Shown: positions 13,301 to 23,899, counted from the first letter of the stretch. The stretch is 64,000 bases of DNA from Bugulina stolonifera (GCA_935421135.1 OW285194.1:4862876-4926875); one strand, 5' to 3'. Translations and numbers: made by a program. Notes: a model not told the origin generated them from the letters alone.

Positions 13301-16300
13301 CAACTGAGAAACAAGAGAAAACTATCAGTCAAATATGAGCAGTGTCCAACAGGTAGGAACAGGTGCTACACTAGCAAGTGATCCCAGGTTCTTGCAGGTT
13401 CACTATATCCTTGGCAAAAATACCTTGCACAATGTACATTGTATATGTCCTATAGCACACATTTGTACACGCATTATTCTACATGTATATGTACATCCAG
13501 CCAGACTTTGGTTATAACTTACTGCCTATCTGGTGGTAAGTACCTTTTACCTTGTAGGCTATTGGTTAAAACTTGAAGTTGTTCTCTCTTCCATTCCTCC
13601 ATGCTGCATTTTGGCAAGAGCCAAAGAGAGGATGACTTCCCATTCCCTTGTTTTATAGCTGCTGTTAGTGATTATGCATGAATAATATACTATCTACATG
13701 TGTTTTTGTACATAGAACTAGATCAACTACTTACTTATGAGGAAGTTGGGGCGTATCACTCACTCCCCAACAGAAAGAGACCTATAGTACTAGTTGGCTG
13801 TGAGGAGCTACGGCTACACAAAATTTGTGAAAGGATGGTCTCCTTGGATAAACACAGATTTGTTCAACCTATAAGAAGTAAGTATACATATACTAAGTAA
13901 TGCTTTGGTATCATCTACTGCTGACTAACTAACTACTGCCATAAAACACAACTATTATACCTGATGGGTTAACGGTACATTTCCCCGATATCTGATATAC
14001 ATTCTTCTTTTATTAGGAGTAGGAGTTGTGTGGTCCTGGTCTAAATTTGTGAAAAGTTACATGCACATGTTGTATATGAAGGAATATAATCCATTTATAC
14101 ACAAATACGGGTATATATGCTTGTGTCTTGTGGGGAAGAGAGTGAAAAGAAGTGTACATGCAGCTTCTACCGAGAATAGCTCTTCTCCGTCCCTCAAATG
14201 AATCACCATGTTGTACTGAGAAGAAATGCCATTAATTGGCTGTTTAAAATCCTCATTGCTTCTATAACTCCGCGTTACCACTGAGTTGAAGGGCTTCTCC
14301 TCTCTCACCTCTCACTACATTCACTTGTAGCTGACTCGCTGTATTACAGACAGTTCTCATTTACCCATTACGTTATGTTACAGCCTCCAGCAGACCGAGT
14401 ATGTTTACTTCAGATAAGCAGAGTCCTCTACTTCAGTTCTTACCACACGATAAGTTTATTGAGAGGATCAAGAATGGAGAGTTCATTGAATACAAAGTGA
14501 ATGATGTTCCAGAGATGCACTACGTTGGTGTGAGCAGGAAGTCAGTAACTGAGGCTATCAACTCTGGGGCTACATGTATTACCTATTGTCAACCCAAGGT
14601 GAGCTCGTCTATCTCGTATTCGCTTTTTCAGTGCTCAAAAATTATTATATGGGTATTTATAAAAGGTAATAGATATGGTGAGAAATTGTCCTCTCTCTAT
14701 TCCCCAGCAGTAGAAATGAGAGAGGAGTGTTTATTATATATAATATTACATAACCAATATTGCAATTCATTGTTAATTGTGAATGGTGAATGTACTGTGA
14801 ACTGCAGCATATTTAGTGAGGTGGGAATATATTATAGTTACGATAGACTGTGCACCTTTAAATTATATACAGGGTTTAGGGAGCTTGGATGAGCCCCGCA
14901 ATATTTGATACTCAGTTTTTCCTTTGGTTGAGGTAAACTGCATATGGGGATATAATATAATAGCTTGACAGTTTGCTAAGCAGTAGTATAATTTACGTTT
15001 CCAAGCTACTAGTATAAACACGCAAGTGACTATGTATCCTGACCTGTAATTTAATGATAGTGTGTACAGACTGCACACACAAGCATGTGACATGATTAAC
15101 CCCTTCCTTTATGAATGGATGCTGTAAGTAGGTATAATATAATTATTAGGTTGTAGTGTGCTGTATGGTGGGTTGTATTGTATTTATGTGCTGAGTGGTG
15201 AGCTATCTGTATACTATTAATAGTTGCATGTATTTTCAGCTCAGCTTTTCAGCTCTCCAAGCTAGAGCCACCTTCAGGGCAGAGCTGGCTTGAACACTCT
15301 TCAGCTACTGATCATAACTAGAGGTTGTCCTCTCTCAATTTCTCTTCATTTTAATAAAACACCCTGGGATAAAAATAAGAGGAAGATAACTTGAGAGAGG
15401 ACAACTTCTAATTATGACCATGAGAGATGGGCCTATCACGAATCTATTTTGTTGTAGAATATAACAAACCTTAGAAACTCGGAGCTAAAGCCATACATCG
15501 TGTTCATAGCTGCACCACCCATCAAAAGATTGAAGGATTTCTTAAGAACTGAGTCTACTATTGAACCTACTGTGAGTAACATAATATACATAATGGGTTT
15601 GTGACACTGTATATTACAGTAATACGACTTATTCACCCATGATACTGTATATTACAACAATACGACTAATTCACCCATGACACTGTATATTACAGTAATA
15701 TGACTTATTCACCCATGACACTGTATATTACAGTAATACGACTTATTCACCCATGATGCTGTATACTACAGTAATATGACTTATTCACCCATGATACTGT
15801 ATACTACAGTAATACGACTTATTCACCCGTGGTACTGTATATTACAGTAATACGACTTATTCACCCATGGTGCTGTATACTACAGTAATAAGACTTATTC
15901 ACCCATGATACTGTATACTGCAGTAATACGACTTATTCACTCCTGATACTACAGTATACTACAGTAATACGACTTATTTACCCATGACACTGTATGTTAC
16001 AGTAATACGACTTATTCACCCATGATACTGTATACTACAGTAATACGACTTATTCACCCATAATACTGTATACTACAGTAATACGACTTATTCACCCATG
16101 ATACTGTATACTACAGTAATAGAGTTATTCACCCGTGGTACTGTATATTACAGTAATACGACTTATTCACCCATGATACTGTATACTACAGTAATAGAGT
16201 TATTGACCAATGATACTGTTTGTTACAGAATGATGAGTGCAAACATATAATAGATTTGTCACGCTACACTGAGTCCTCCTACACCTATCTGTACGACTAC

Positions 16301-16678
16301 GTACTGACGTTGGTGAACATGGAGCAGGCATGTGAGGAATTAATTGCAGAGGTGAACCGAATAGACATTCACCCTCAGTGGGTACCCATAGACTGGGTAC
16401 CACAGATAGATGGAAAGACTAACTCTAACTACCATGCATCCACTGCACAGCGTAGTTCAAAGGTCAAGAGTAGCATTGACCATTCACCTCTGGAGGTCAT
16501 TAGTGGGCCAGATGCTGTGGACAGGCGAGAGACAGGTCAGCAGCGGTCTGTAGTAGTAGACTGCCATACACAGCCAGCGATGAATACACAAGGTCACTCT
16601 AGCAGTTGCTCAATGGTAGGGCCTAAGGCTACAAGCGATGTAGTAGTAGATGGGGACAAGTGGATTGAGAATCTGTAG
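1330..16678 (+). CDS. PALS1: PALS1/MPP5-type MAGUK scaffold (L27-PDZ-SH3-GK)
   Basis: Membrane-associated guanylate kinase scaffold; in bilaterians PALS1/Stardust links Crumbs to PATJ at epithelial junctions. Exons I assign, all phase-compatible with GT-AG borders: 1330-1472, 2029-2267, 2661-2849, 8687-8814, 9480-9830, 10198-10404, 11085-11175, 11510-11670, 12009-12140, 13142-13352, 13716-13877, 14384-14598, 15458-15571, 16229-16678 (930 codons plus stop). Domains: L27 about residues 192-233 ([12 protein letters not shown]); PDZ about 405-490 ([35 protein letters not shown]); SH3 about 504-575 ([14 protein letters not shown]); a basic hook; guanylate kinase about 640-838 ([17 protein letters not shown], ending PQWVPIDWV). 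The kinase P-loop is degenerate, as in other MAGUKs, so it is probably a binding module. Vertebrate PALS1 is about 675 aa and ends near PQWVP; this one has a ~90-residue tail and a long unique N-terminus. Extra exons in the 5.8-kb intron 2850-8686 are possible. The family assignment is firm; PALS1 versus another MPP is inferred from the PDZ and C-terminus. Confidence 0.9.
3226..3460. repeat. Long inverted repeat (foldback), ~80-bp arms
   Basis: The sequence from about 3228 (TTTCAATGCAACCCTGTCTG) to about 3310 reappears as its reverse complement at about 3374-3458, with only a few mismatches and a 60-75 base loop. It lies in a MAGUK intron just before the 17-bp satellite. It may be a foldback MITE; I could not fix a target duplication. 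Confidence 0.8.
3521..4419. repeat. 17-bp satellite array, ~53 identical copies
   Basis: The unit CCGGATAGAGTACAGTA repeats without a visible mismatch over 899 bp (about 53 copies). Because 17 is not a multiple of three, all three frames of the unit are read in turn; the minus strand stays open by accident and gives a long false open frame. The array is intronic in the MAGUK gene. A degenerate continuation is at 5269-5455, beyond an inserted element. Confidence 0.97.
4420..5268. mobile_element. Non-autonomous hAT-like element inserted in the satellite
   Basis: Ends are inverted copies: CAGGGCCGTAGTGCCCTA at 4420 and the reverse complement of CAGGGCCGTAGCGCCCTA ending at 5268 (17 of 18 match). 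The flanks are GAGTACAG (4412-4419) and TAGTACAG (5269-5276), an 8-bp duplication with one mismatch. An 8-bp duplication and CAGGG termini are typical of hAT elements. No transposase is encoded. The element splits a single satellite array in two. Both ends are unusually GC-rich. Confidence 0.75.
5269..5455. repeat. Degenerate end of the 17-bp satellite
   Basis: About eleven units related to CCGGATAGAGTACAGTA but with substitutions (CCAGATAG, CCATAGAG, CCAGGTAG). This is the far side of the array interrupted by the 4420-5268 insertion. The contrast with the homogeneous left part is what is expected at the edge of a tandem array. Confidence 0.85.
6016..6166. repeat. 38-bp minisatellite, four copies
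   Basis: Four near-identical 38-bp units beginning TTGTCTACAGTAACACCTCT, the third with one substitution (ACAAGC for ACATGC). It is intronic in the MAGUK gene. Each unit contains the acceptor-like string TCTACAG. Confidence 0.9.
6203..6580. mobile_element. hAT MITE, copy 1
   Basis: A 378-bp element with terminal inverted repeats CAGTGGTCAAAGT and ACTTTGACCACTG, flanked by the perfect 8-bp duplication GTCTTACA (6195-6202 and 6581-6588). That duplication length identifies it as hAT. It has no coding capacity. A related copy lies at 53292-53605. Confidence 0.88.
8577..8672. repeat. CTG/GCT trinucleotide repeat in an intron
   Basis: An interrupted GCT repeat lies just before a strong polypyrimidine acceptor (CTTTCTGTTGCAG, exon starts 8687). 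Read as coding it would give a polyalanine tract, but only the exon starting at 8687 is in phase with the previous MAGUK exon, so I place the repeat in the intron. Confidence 0.8.
10694..10961 (-). mobile_element. tRNA-derived SINE
   Basis: On the minus strand a tRNA-like head carries box A (TGGCTGAGTGG) and box B (GGATTCAAGTCCC) of the Ser/Leu type, followed by a ~170-bp body and an ATT-repeat tail. It is flanked by the perfect 10-bp duplication ACACTTACAT (10684-10693 and 10962-10971). The promoter boxes, tail and duplication together are diagnostic of a SINE. It is intronic in the MAGUK gene and antisense to it. Confidence 0.85.
11362..11509. repeat. ~49-bp minisatellite carrying splice acceptor copies
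   Basis: About three diverged units of the form GTACGTTATATATAGCGTATTCCATAGACACACAACT. The last unit ends in GCGTATTCTATAG, which is the actual acceptor of the MAGUK exon starting at 11510. The repeat has therefore multiplied the acceptor region. Confidence 0.75.
11671..11997. repeat. Minisatellite carrying splice donor copies
   Basis: Begins at the true donor after 11670 (GTAAGTATGCGTACACATGT) and continues as about 12 diverged units of roughly 20-30 bp, most containing GTAAGTACAC or GTATAAGTACAC. Each unit repeats the donor-like GTAAGTAC. Confidence 0.8.
12190..12456. mobile_element. Short GC-rich MITE
   Basis: Terminal sequences GTGTCTTCGCGACCT (12190) and the reverse complement of GCGTCTTTGCGACCT (ending 12456) match at 13 of 15 positions. 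The interior is more GC-rich than the surrounding intron and encodes nothing. The superfamily is not assigned because I cannot define the target duplication. Confidence 0.6.
12560..12806. repeat. 16-bp minisatellite (TGACCAATTGACTRRC)
   Basis: About 14 units of TGACCAATTGACTGAC/TAGC/TAAC within the MAGUK intron 12141-13141. Low-complexity tandem repeat with no coding content. Confidence 0.85.
13572..13645. repeat. Short palindromic element
   Basis: GAAGTTGTTCTCTCTT near 13575 and AAGAGAGGATGACTTC near 13623 form inverted ends around a ~35-base spacer. The ends resemble those at 15312-15417, suggesting one family of small foldback elements. Confidence 0.5.
15312..15417. repeat. Short palindromic element (foldback MITE)
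   Basis: Arms of about 27 bp: TCATAACTAGAGGTTGTCCT... at 15312-15338 and its reverse complement at 15391-15417, with two mismatches. Spacer about 50 bp. The terminal motif GTTGTCCTCTCTC is scattered elsewhere in the window. Confidence 0.7.
15581..16228. repeat. ~40-bp minisatellite carrying splice acceptor copies
   Basis: About 15 units of the form ATACTGTATATTACAG + TAATACGACTTATTCACCCATG. The array fills most of the intron between the last two MAGUK exons. The final degenerate unit (CCAATGATACTGTTTGTTACAG) is the real acceptor of the last exon at 16229, so each unit resembles that acceptor. Confidence 0.85.
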
Positions 16679-17587
16679 ATATACGGGTCTACTCAGGGGT
16701 TGAGTCTGTGTTTATTGCAGACCAAACCAATGACCTCCAAAGATTAAATAGATCTCAAGTGGAGATATCATTGTAGTCCAGTGATGTTTAGTATGTTATA
16801 TAACATATACATGTAATAATCATAGTGCTTGATATTTATTGTGACATGTAGTAGCAACCTTATCTATGTTACACACGTACACGTATGTCATACATGTATA
16901 ATAGGCATTGTATAATTAAATTCTGGTCATTAGAAATGCTTTCAAAACCACTTTAGCCCAGCACTGGTAACATTTTGAGATTTCATTACCTGGTATTTTA
17001 TACACAATTCCAATATATGGCATAATATTAACTATGATTATATTTATGTAACCTGAAAAAACTGTATTTTTTACTAAAGTACATTAACAAAGGAAGTTGT
17101 TGACAATATGGAGTATACTTTTCGTCCTTATATCACCTATAAACAAAGACTATTAGCAATTTATATACAATAGAAATAATCTGTAGAAAAACATAACAAA
17201 AAAATTTGAACCACACAATGTACTGCATAAGAGGTGGTCAAAGATAAAAAAAACAAAAATTGCTAGCAATTGCATACATATGCATTCACTGCGGAGTTTT
17301 CATAGTGTTGGGAGTTGCCCTTTCCTGACACTACCAGGGAAAGTCTAATATGAAGTTAGTCATGTTTCTGCCCAACTATGAGATCTACAGAATGGCTATA
17401 TCTATGCTCCACCATAAACTTGGTTAACCTCAAATGAAATGCAATGATATTATTGACAATAGCATACTGATGCACTAATCTTTGAACATGTGGATGATAA
17501 TGATTTAACAACCAGTTGTGATTGGTAAACTAAGTTTCTAGACGGATTCTGATTGGCCAATTCAAACACTAGTAGGGTCATGATTGG
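16679..17587. other. Tail-to-tail intergenic region, no gene seen
   Basis: Holds the 3' ends of the convergent MAGUK (stop at 16678) and PHAX (stop at 17588-17590, minus strand) genes. AT-rich, with no supported exon, RNA gene or transposon. Confidence 0.6.
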
Positions 17588-20500
17588 TCAGCTCTCCCCT
17601 ATTTGTATATCAGGTTCTTCCATGAGCTCAAATTCTTCTCCAGCTGCAGAAGACTCCATTTGCTCAGCAGAGGGAGTTTCAGTTTTAGATTGTTTATTGT
17701 AATACTTTCTCTTTCGCATCTGTCGGTCTTTAATTAGAACCTTCTTGGCGAACTTCTGGTTCTCTCTCTCCACAGCGAATATATCCTTAACAGTCTGTTT
17801 ACTTATATCTACCAACCAATTAGATGAGAGTAAAATAAATACAACCCATCAGAAGAGAGTAACATGGAGATTTAACCAATCAGAAGAAAGTTGTATGAAA
17901 ATATAACCAATCGGATAACAGTGAGATATATATAAATATAACCAATCAGATGCCAGTGATATATTATAATGACTTACTTTTATCCTTTTTAAGCAGCTGA
18001 AGAAAGACTCCACCAGGTGTCCTTCTTGTTACACCACTCTACAAGTACAAGTATAATGTTATAACTTATAGCAGATAGTTGAACATAGCATGGACTTATG
18101 ATTACAGGTAGCACCATCTAATAGTGTTACAAATGTGTAATAGTCACACAGTCACATAGACATACACATAGTTACATAGACACATACACGCATGTGCATA
18201 GACATCTTCACTCACTTGTGTCATCATGCCTCCAGCAGACTCTACATCTTGCGTAGCGTGGTAGAGCTCCAAGGATTTCTCCTTACCGGCATACCTGATA
18301 ACTCTCTCCATAAGCACGACCTTGGCCTCTTGTAGATTCCTGGCTATGTATCGGGCTATCACTCTTTCGTCATCTTCTGCAGTGACCTCTTCTGGTAACT
18401 ACATATAGATACAGTAGAGTAGTCATTAGTTGACAGACATTAGTGACTTTTTTGTATTTGTGGTCTTTACACACAATTCACAATCTTTAGTATTTGCAGT
18501 AGTAGATATTGTGCACTAGTGATACATAAAGTTAATTGGAAATTCCTAGACTACTCATGTGTATAAAGTAGCATATTATAATTTGTGCATGAAATAGAGA
18601 AGGACACCAGTGATGAGAATACTTAGAGCTGATTGGTAGATATATCATAATATAAATATTACTTACTGATTCAAGCTTTTCGTAATTCTCATAACCGTCG
18701 GCATTGTCATAACAATATTCGTAATCTACCAAATAGAAGTACATATGAGCATACAACCTATCAAGTATACTGATATTTCATTGGCTGCTCATACCCAGTC
18801 TATCATGTACACTGCCCTCTCATTGGTTAATCATGCCTAGTTTATCATGTATACTGCCCTCTCATTGGCTAATCATACCTAGTCTATCATGTATACTGCT
18901 CTCTCATTGGTTAATCATGCTTAGTTTATCAAGCATACTGCCCTCTCATTGGGTAACCATACCTAGTCTATCATGTATACTGCCCTCCCATTGGTTAATC
19001 ATGCCTAGTTTATCATGTATACTGCCCTCTCATTGGCTAATCATACCTAGTCTGTCATGTATACTGCTCTCTCATTGGTTAATCATGCTTAGTTTATCAA
19101 GCATACTGCCCTCTCATTGGGTAACCATACCTAGTCTATCATGTATACTGCCCTCCCATTGGTTAATCATGCCTAGTTTATCATGGATACTGCCCTGTCA
19201 TTGGCTAATCATACCTAGTCTATCATGTATACTGCCCTTCCATTGGTTAATCATGCCTAGTTTATCAAGCACACTGCTCTCTCATTGGCTAATCATACCT
19301 AGTCTATCATGTATACTGTTCTTTTGTGCGGCATTTCCTGACTCGCCATCATCATTCACATCCCAGATCTCCCCCTGCTCCACCTCCCCCTCCTCTGGTA
19401 GTGTAGCAGGATCCACAGTTCGCCTCTCACCTGATGGTCTGTATGACTCGACTCCCCTCTCTATAGCTAGAATACATGTACATACAATGTGAATGCATAT
19501 TCATCCATTCTACTTGACATTTACTTGAAATTCCACTTACAATGTAAGATAGTTGTCAATATTGTAACACCTAAGTTCTAGAGCTTCAACAAGGTCCACC
19601 CTGATACTAAATCCTCAAAGACACAATCATGGGATAAGAACATTTCACGGAAACCAGAAGTCCAGCAAGGAATTTATTGCAAAATTCTGATTTGGGTTTG
19701 AGGTTGGCAGGTTTTTGGGTGGGTGTGGAGAGAGAGAGACGCTGACCACTGACTAGTTGACTGTCACGTACTAACAATGAATGCACATGACCGGAGCTGA
19801 GACAATAATGTTAGATTACATGGCAGGATAATAATATTGATTTGTGGTAAAATGAACAGATCGCACATTATGCCCCATGTACGTGCTAGTAGAATGAGTT
19901 AGAAGTCTATACTAGATGGATATGAGAGTCATGTGTGAGATTTTAATATTTAGACTATGAAAAGGTCAGAAAAGTGTGTCTGACAATTAGACAGAGTGAA
20001 GGCAACAAAGAGAAGATGACTTAACATTTATATTCATTAACTCACGAGTCTGGATGAACAGAGGAGCTTTTACAGCAGTTCTTTGAGGTTTTACAACTGT
20101 TTGATAGGACAAACGAACTAGCTATCGGCCAATCACAAGCGAGCTTATATAGTCTAACCCAATGGCACATGTGCTTGAATATTGCAGTGTGCAAGACATG
20201 GGTCTATTGATAGATAGATGTGAGTGTACAGATGCCCAGGATGTATTGACCTGGTCAAGAGTTGCCCTACATGTGGATGGAGTATATGATTGGATAACTC
20301 ACTGTCTGTATCGTCAGTCACTATTCTACCAGAAGACTTTATCTTAGAAGATATCTGCTGTTCCAGTAATACATCAGCCCATACATTCCTTTTCTTATGC
20401 TTGTCTGCAACATCATATTATTACAATGTCATGCAATGTCACTAGCTAGTAAGTAGTGGGCGGTAACTGTGGTCAATAGCTAGCAATTAGTAGCTAGCAG

Positions 20501-21961
20501 TAAGTACACGTAGCTAGTAGTTGATAGCTAATAGTCAGTAACCAGTAGTTAGTAGCTGGTAGTCAGTAGTTAGTAGTTAACTGTCAGCAGCTAGTAGTCA
20601 GTAGCTAGTAGTCAGTAATAAGTAGCTAGTAGTCAGTAGTTAGTAGCCAGCAGCTAGCAATCAGTAACCAGTAGCCAAATACGAACAAAAGAGGGTAGCA
20701 AACAGACTAGAATACAATATAAACCATGACGCTATGCTAACAGAAGATACACCATGACAGCACCTGGTGCATACAAGGCACATGTACTTGTACATGTATA
20801 TTATATGTATGAGGTAAGTGAAGTATATAACATTACACAGAGAGCAATTTACCTGGTTGTGGTTGCTGTGATGTATCTGTTCTCGCACGTTTACCACCCA
20901 CCCCCTCATCATCACTGCCATCATCCGAGTTATCTGAACCAGAATCGACTGCCCTAGCACCTTCCTGGTCTCTAAAAGTATGAGCTGAGGCCACAGGCTC
21001 TACAATAGTGTATACACATGTACATGTAGTATCTACAATGTAAGACCATTAGAGGACTTTTTTATACAGATTACAAAGTAGGTGGAAATATACATGTGTA
21101 ATTAAAAGCAGCTATCTGCTCACAGTATAGAGTTGTCCTCTTATACTGTATGCAGCAAGCAAGCAAGGTAATTGTAGCAATTTAAGCTAGATTTGAAAAG
21201 TCAAAACAAATGCTTAAGATTAAGATTAACCTGAAAGCTAGAAGATTAGATTAAGATTTAGATTTATAGCAAAAGTTTGCTGAACTGATTAGGATTCCAA
21301 GCCACTGGCAATCAATGTGATTTTAATTGATTAGCATTAGCGCAATAGTGTATAGTAACTACAATAGTGTATAGTATCTACAATAGTATAGAGTATGTAC
21401 AATAGTGTATAGTATGTACAATAGTGTATAGTATCTACAATAGTGTATAGAGTATCTACAATAGTGTATAGTATCTACAATAGTGTATAGTATCTACAAT
21501 AGTGTATAGTACCTACAATAGCGTAGAGTATCTACAATAATGTATAATATCTACAATAGTGTATAGTATCTACAATAGTGTATAGTAACTACAATAGTGT
21601 ATAGTATCTACAATAGTGTATAGTACCTACAATAGTGTATAGTATCTACAACGTAAGGCCATTAGAGGACCGGGTAGTCAGACCCAACTTGGCTGAAGTA
21701 GGTTCAGAGCCAGCTGAAGAAAGAATGTCTATAGCTAATGCTAGTTGAAGTATAACTAGTTTACAGCTAGCTGAGGTAAGCACCTTTATTAGTTAAGAGA
21801 TAGCTAGAGTAAATACCTCTGTAGTTAAGGACTGGGTTGCTTGGTCGAGGTAAAGGGGAGTGGTTCTGACCTCTTACGCTAGAGGATGTAGTCAACTTGA
21901 TCTCTTCTGCCTCATCACCAGAGTCACTGATCTCTCCTTCTTCCAACTCTGACTCCTCCAT
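17588..21961 (-). CDS. PHAX: PHAX, phosphorylated adaptor for U snRNA export
   Basis: PHAX bridges the cap-binding complex on U snRNA to CRM1 for nuclear export. Minus-strand exons, all phase-compatible: 21961-21817, 20969-20853, 20404-20303, 20096-20046 (51 nt, least certain), 19466-19299, 18725-18667, 18398-18216, 18038-17978, 17808-17588. This gives 368 codons, or 351 without the 51-nt exon; human PHAX is about 394 aa. The N-terminus is acidic (MEESELEEGEISDSGDEAEE). NVWADVLLEQQ matches the family's NIWGAVLQEQ, and DRLG matches its KDRLGNRP. The RNA-binding domain (about residues 210-320) shows VIARYIARNLQEAK, VESAGGMMTQ, TRRTPGGVFLQLLKKDK and ISKQTVKDIF. It is followed by a basic stretch and an acidic tail. 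The gene converges on the MAGUK gene. The intron after exon 19466-19299 is filled by a minisatellite made from that exon's own donor. Confidence 0.92.
18765..19316. repeat. ~42-bp minisatellite carrying PHAX donor copies
   Basis: About 13 units alternating between two subtypes. On the minus strand each reads AGTATACATGATAGACTAG followed by GTATGATTAGCCAATGAG or GCATGATTAACCAATG. The first unit is the real end of PHAX exon 19466-19299 and its GTATGA donor. Later units alternate GT and GC at the donor position. A long plus-strand open frame over this array is an artefact of the repeat. Confidence 0.88.
20440..20690. repeat. Low-complexity TAGTAGTCAGTAGC repeat
   Basis: Degenerate tandem units of about 14-21 bases (GTAGCTAGTAGTCA, GTAGTTAGTAGC) in a PHAX intron. 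No coding content. Confidence 0.75.
21345..21650. repeat. 20-bp minisatellite (ACAATAGTGTATAGTATCT)
   Basis: About 15 units in the first PHAX intron with small variations (TAACT, TACCT, TATGT). On the minus strand each unit ends in the acceptor-like CTATTGTAG. A related fragment lies near 21000-21035, shortly upstream of the true exon 2 acceptor. Confidence 0.85.
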
Positions 21962-21999
21962 CTCAGAGCTGTAGATATTCTACTACCTGGTGGATAAAA

Positions 22000-23060
22000 G
22001 ACGTATAGTCGATTAGCACAGTCCATCTACCATACACATATTATAGTCTGTCACAACAGTAGATTACTCTTACAATTCTATAACACATAAAATGTATCAA
22101 GTTTGAAATAGATTGAAGACTGCATCCATGCCACACATGTGTATAAGTAGACAACTAAGCTCCATAAACCACCGACAGTTTCATTTGTGATAACCATAAT
22201 AGGTCATCAACTGTTTTGCCGCCTTTTAGCAATCTATTGCCGAATCAACAAAAGTTGCTGCTGGCCTTCTATTGTCCTATAAGCTATGTACATGCATATG
22301 ATATGCTAGCGTTTAGGTTCAACATAGCGCTAACAGTAACACTGTAGCGTAGAACACTAAAATTATTTATTACAGTAGCTCAGTAGTATATACACTATTT
22401 AGTAATATGCAGATCAAAAGGAATTATGTCCGGTGTCTTATACATGTATATATCTACATGCACATTGTATATTATATCTCATGTGTGCAGTGGAAAAATG
22501 TTCGTTCATACTGAATACACATCATAATATTCTGAAAGCTCCTTGTTTTTGGTTTACCAAATTCTAAAATGTAATCACATGTCTTTACAACTTAAAGTTA
22601 TTGTTCATGATGTGATATCACTGTATTATTACCAGTGAAATAGAGTGGCCATTTTCCTTTAAAGTGCATTTGTATAATTTGAGTAAAAAGTAAAATACGA
22701 TCTAACCAAAATCCTAGTAGCCTCCATTTAACAAACAATAAAAACACTGATTAGTCTTGCAGGGACAGTAGTCGATTCTGCCTGGCGGTTTGGAATATGG
22801 GCTGTCACCTTGCGATCGGTCATTGGAGGTGATGTCATCATGCATTTGCCAATAGGGTCTGGAAGTCTTTTCAGTTTTGTCTGGCTTTGTGTGCTCTGAA
22901 AAGACTGGTCAGTAAGTTTCAGACCTTTTAGCATATCAGAAGAAATAATGAATTGATCTGTTTTGTACCTACTAGCACTACATATGATTCAGGAAGCCCA
23001 AAGGTAAATTTTTATACTATCAACTCGCTTTTAATTTGTAAACTGTCCATATGCCATATC
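22000..23060. other. Intergenic, no supported gene
   Basis: AT-rich sequence upstream of PHAX. The short open frames show no domains or matching splice sites. It should contain the PHAX promoter. Confidence 0.5.
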
Positions 23061-23062
23061 CA

Positions 23063-23478
23063 TAACCACAGATGGAGCTCCATCTATGGTAGAGCGTGAG
23101 CGGGGTTTGGTCCCTATATTGAGAAAGGACAATCCTTCATTGCTTGGATTTCACTGTGTAATTCACCAGTCAGTGTTGTGTGGAAAGCTGTCTAATACGA
23201 TGATGAAACTTATTAATTATCTCATAGCTAATTCTGCTCGCCGTCTTCGTCAGTTGAGGAATTTTCTGCAGAAAATTGGAGCAGATCGCACGGTTCTTCT
23301 TACTCATAACAATGCGAGATGGTTTAACAAGGGACTTGCTTTAGCTCGTATATGGGAACTGAGAGAAGAAATCACATGTTTTCTGGACACGTGGTTTTCA
23401 CAAGTTATTGTATATGCAGTTAGTACCGTGTACACATCGAGTAAGCCACATGTTGGAGTGTTTCGTTGGATTAGTTAG
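23063..23478 (+). pseudogene. hAT-family transposase fragment (ZBED5/GTF2IRD2-like)
   Basis: Part of the RNase H-fold region of the hAT transposases from which ZBED5, SCAND3 and GTF2IRD2 derive. Diagnostic strings are DGAPSMVERERG, LLGFHCVIHQSVLCGK and NNARWFNKGLALARIWELRE, which correspond to the family's TDGAPSM, FHCxIHQ and VRWLSRGxVLxRxxELR motifs. The fragment covers about 115 residues and then runs into non-homologous sequence. The zinc finger, N-terminus and C-terminal dimerisation region are missing, so it is a remnant. Confidence 0.75.
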
Positions 23479-23617
23479 TTACTCTTTGTGGCTTCATTTA
23501 GTTCTACCATGGCGCCATCCTTGCTTATGGATAGTACATACATGTAGAGGTGAATCAGCCCTTCGCTGATATGTTTCGTATCTAATTTGAGCCGATTTAT
23601 GTTTTATTATTCACAGG

Positions 23618-23890
23618 CTAGTGTTGTTGGTAAGCGTGGACGACCATCGCATGACAAGGCAGGAATAACTCCCAATGAGAAAATGAAATGGACACTTACA
23701 GATGATGTCAGACATGACGAAGTTGGCCATTAGCCAACCAAGGTGAAACAGCGTGGCCGCTGCAGACAGTTTCACGACTACAATTTCCACAAAGTACGGC
23801 ATACGCCTTTGTTTTGTTGATGGAAGCAATTGTTTTATGGATTTCTATGTGAGATGTTACCACCGCTGTTCTTTTATTGCATGCATCAAG
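23618..23890 (+). pseudogene. piggyBac transposase C-terminal remnant
   Basis: Reads VVGKRGRPSHDKAGITP..., then DEVGHWP-like sequence (the W is now a stop), then KQRGRCRQ and a cysteine-rich tail with another stop. This order (linker, DGxGHWP, Cys-rich ribbon) is that of piggyBac transposases. Only the C-terminal end is present. It is on the same strand as, but separate from, the piggyBac core at 27960-28455. Confidence 0.5.
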
Positions 23891-23899
23891 ACCCAGTGG

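Noticed and set aside
15581..16200. Regular repeats with spacer-like variation, CRISPR-like at first glance
   Set aside because: Units are directly tandem with no unique spacers and lie in a eukaryotic intron.
18833..19492. 219-codon plus-strand open frame with SLSCILPSHWLI repeats
   Set aside because: Antisense shadow of the PHAX donor minisatellite and of PHAX exon 19466-19299.
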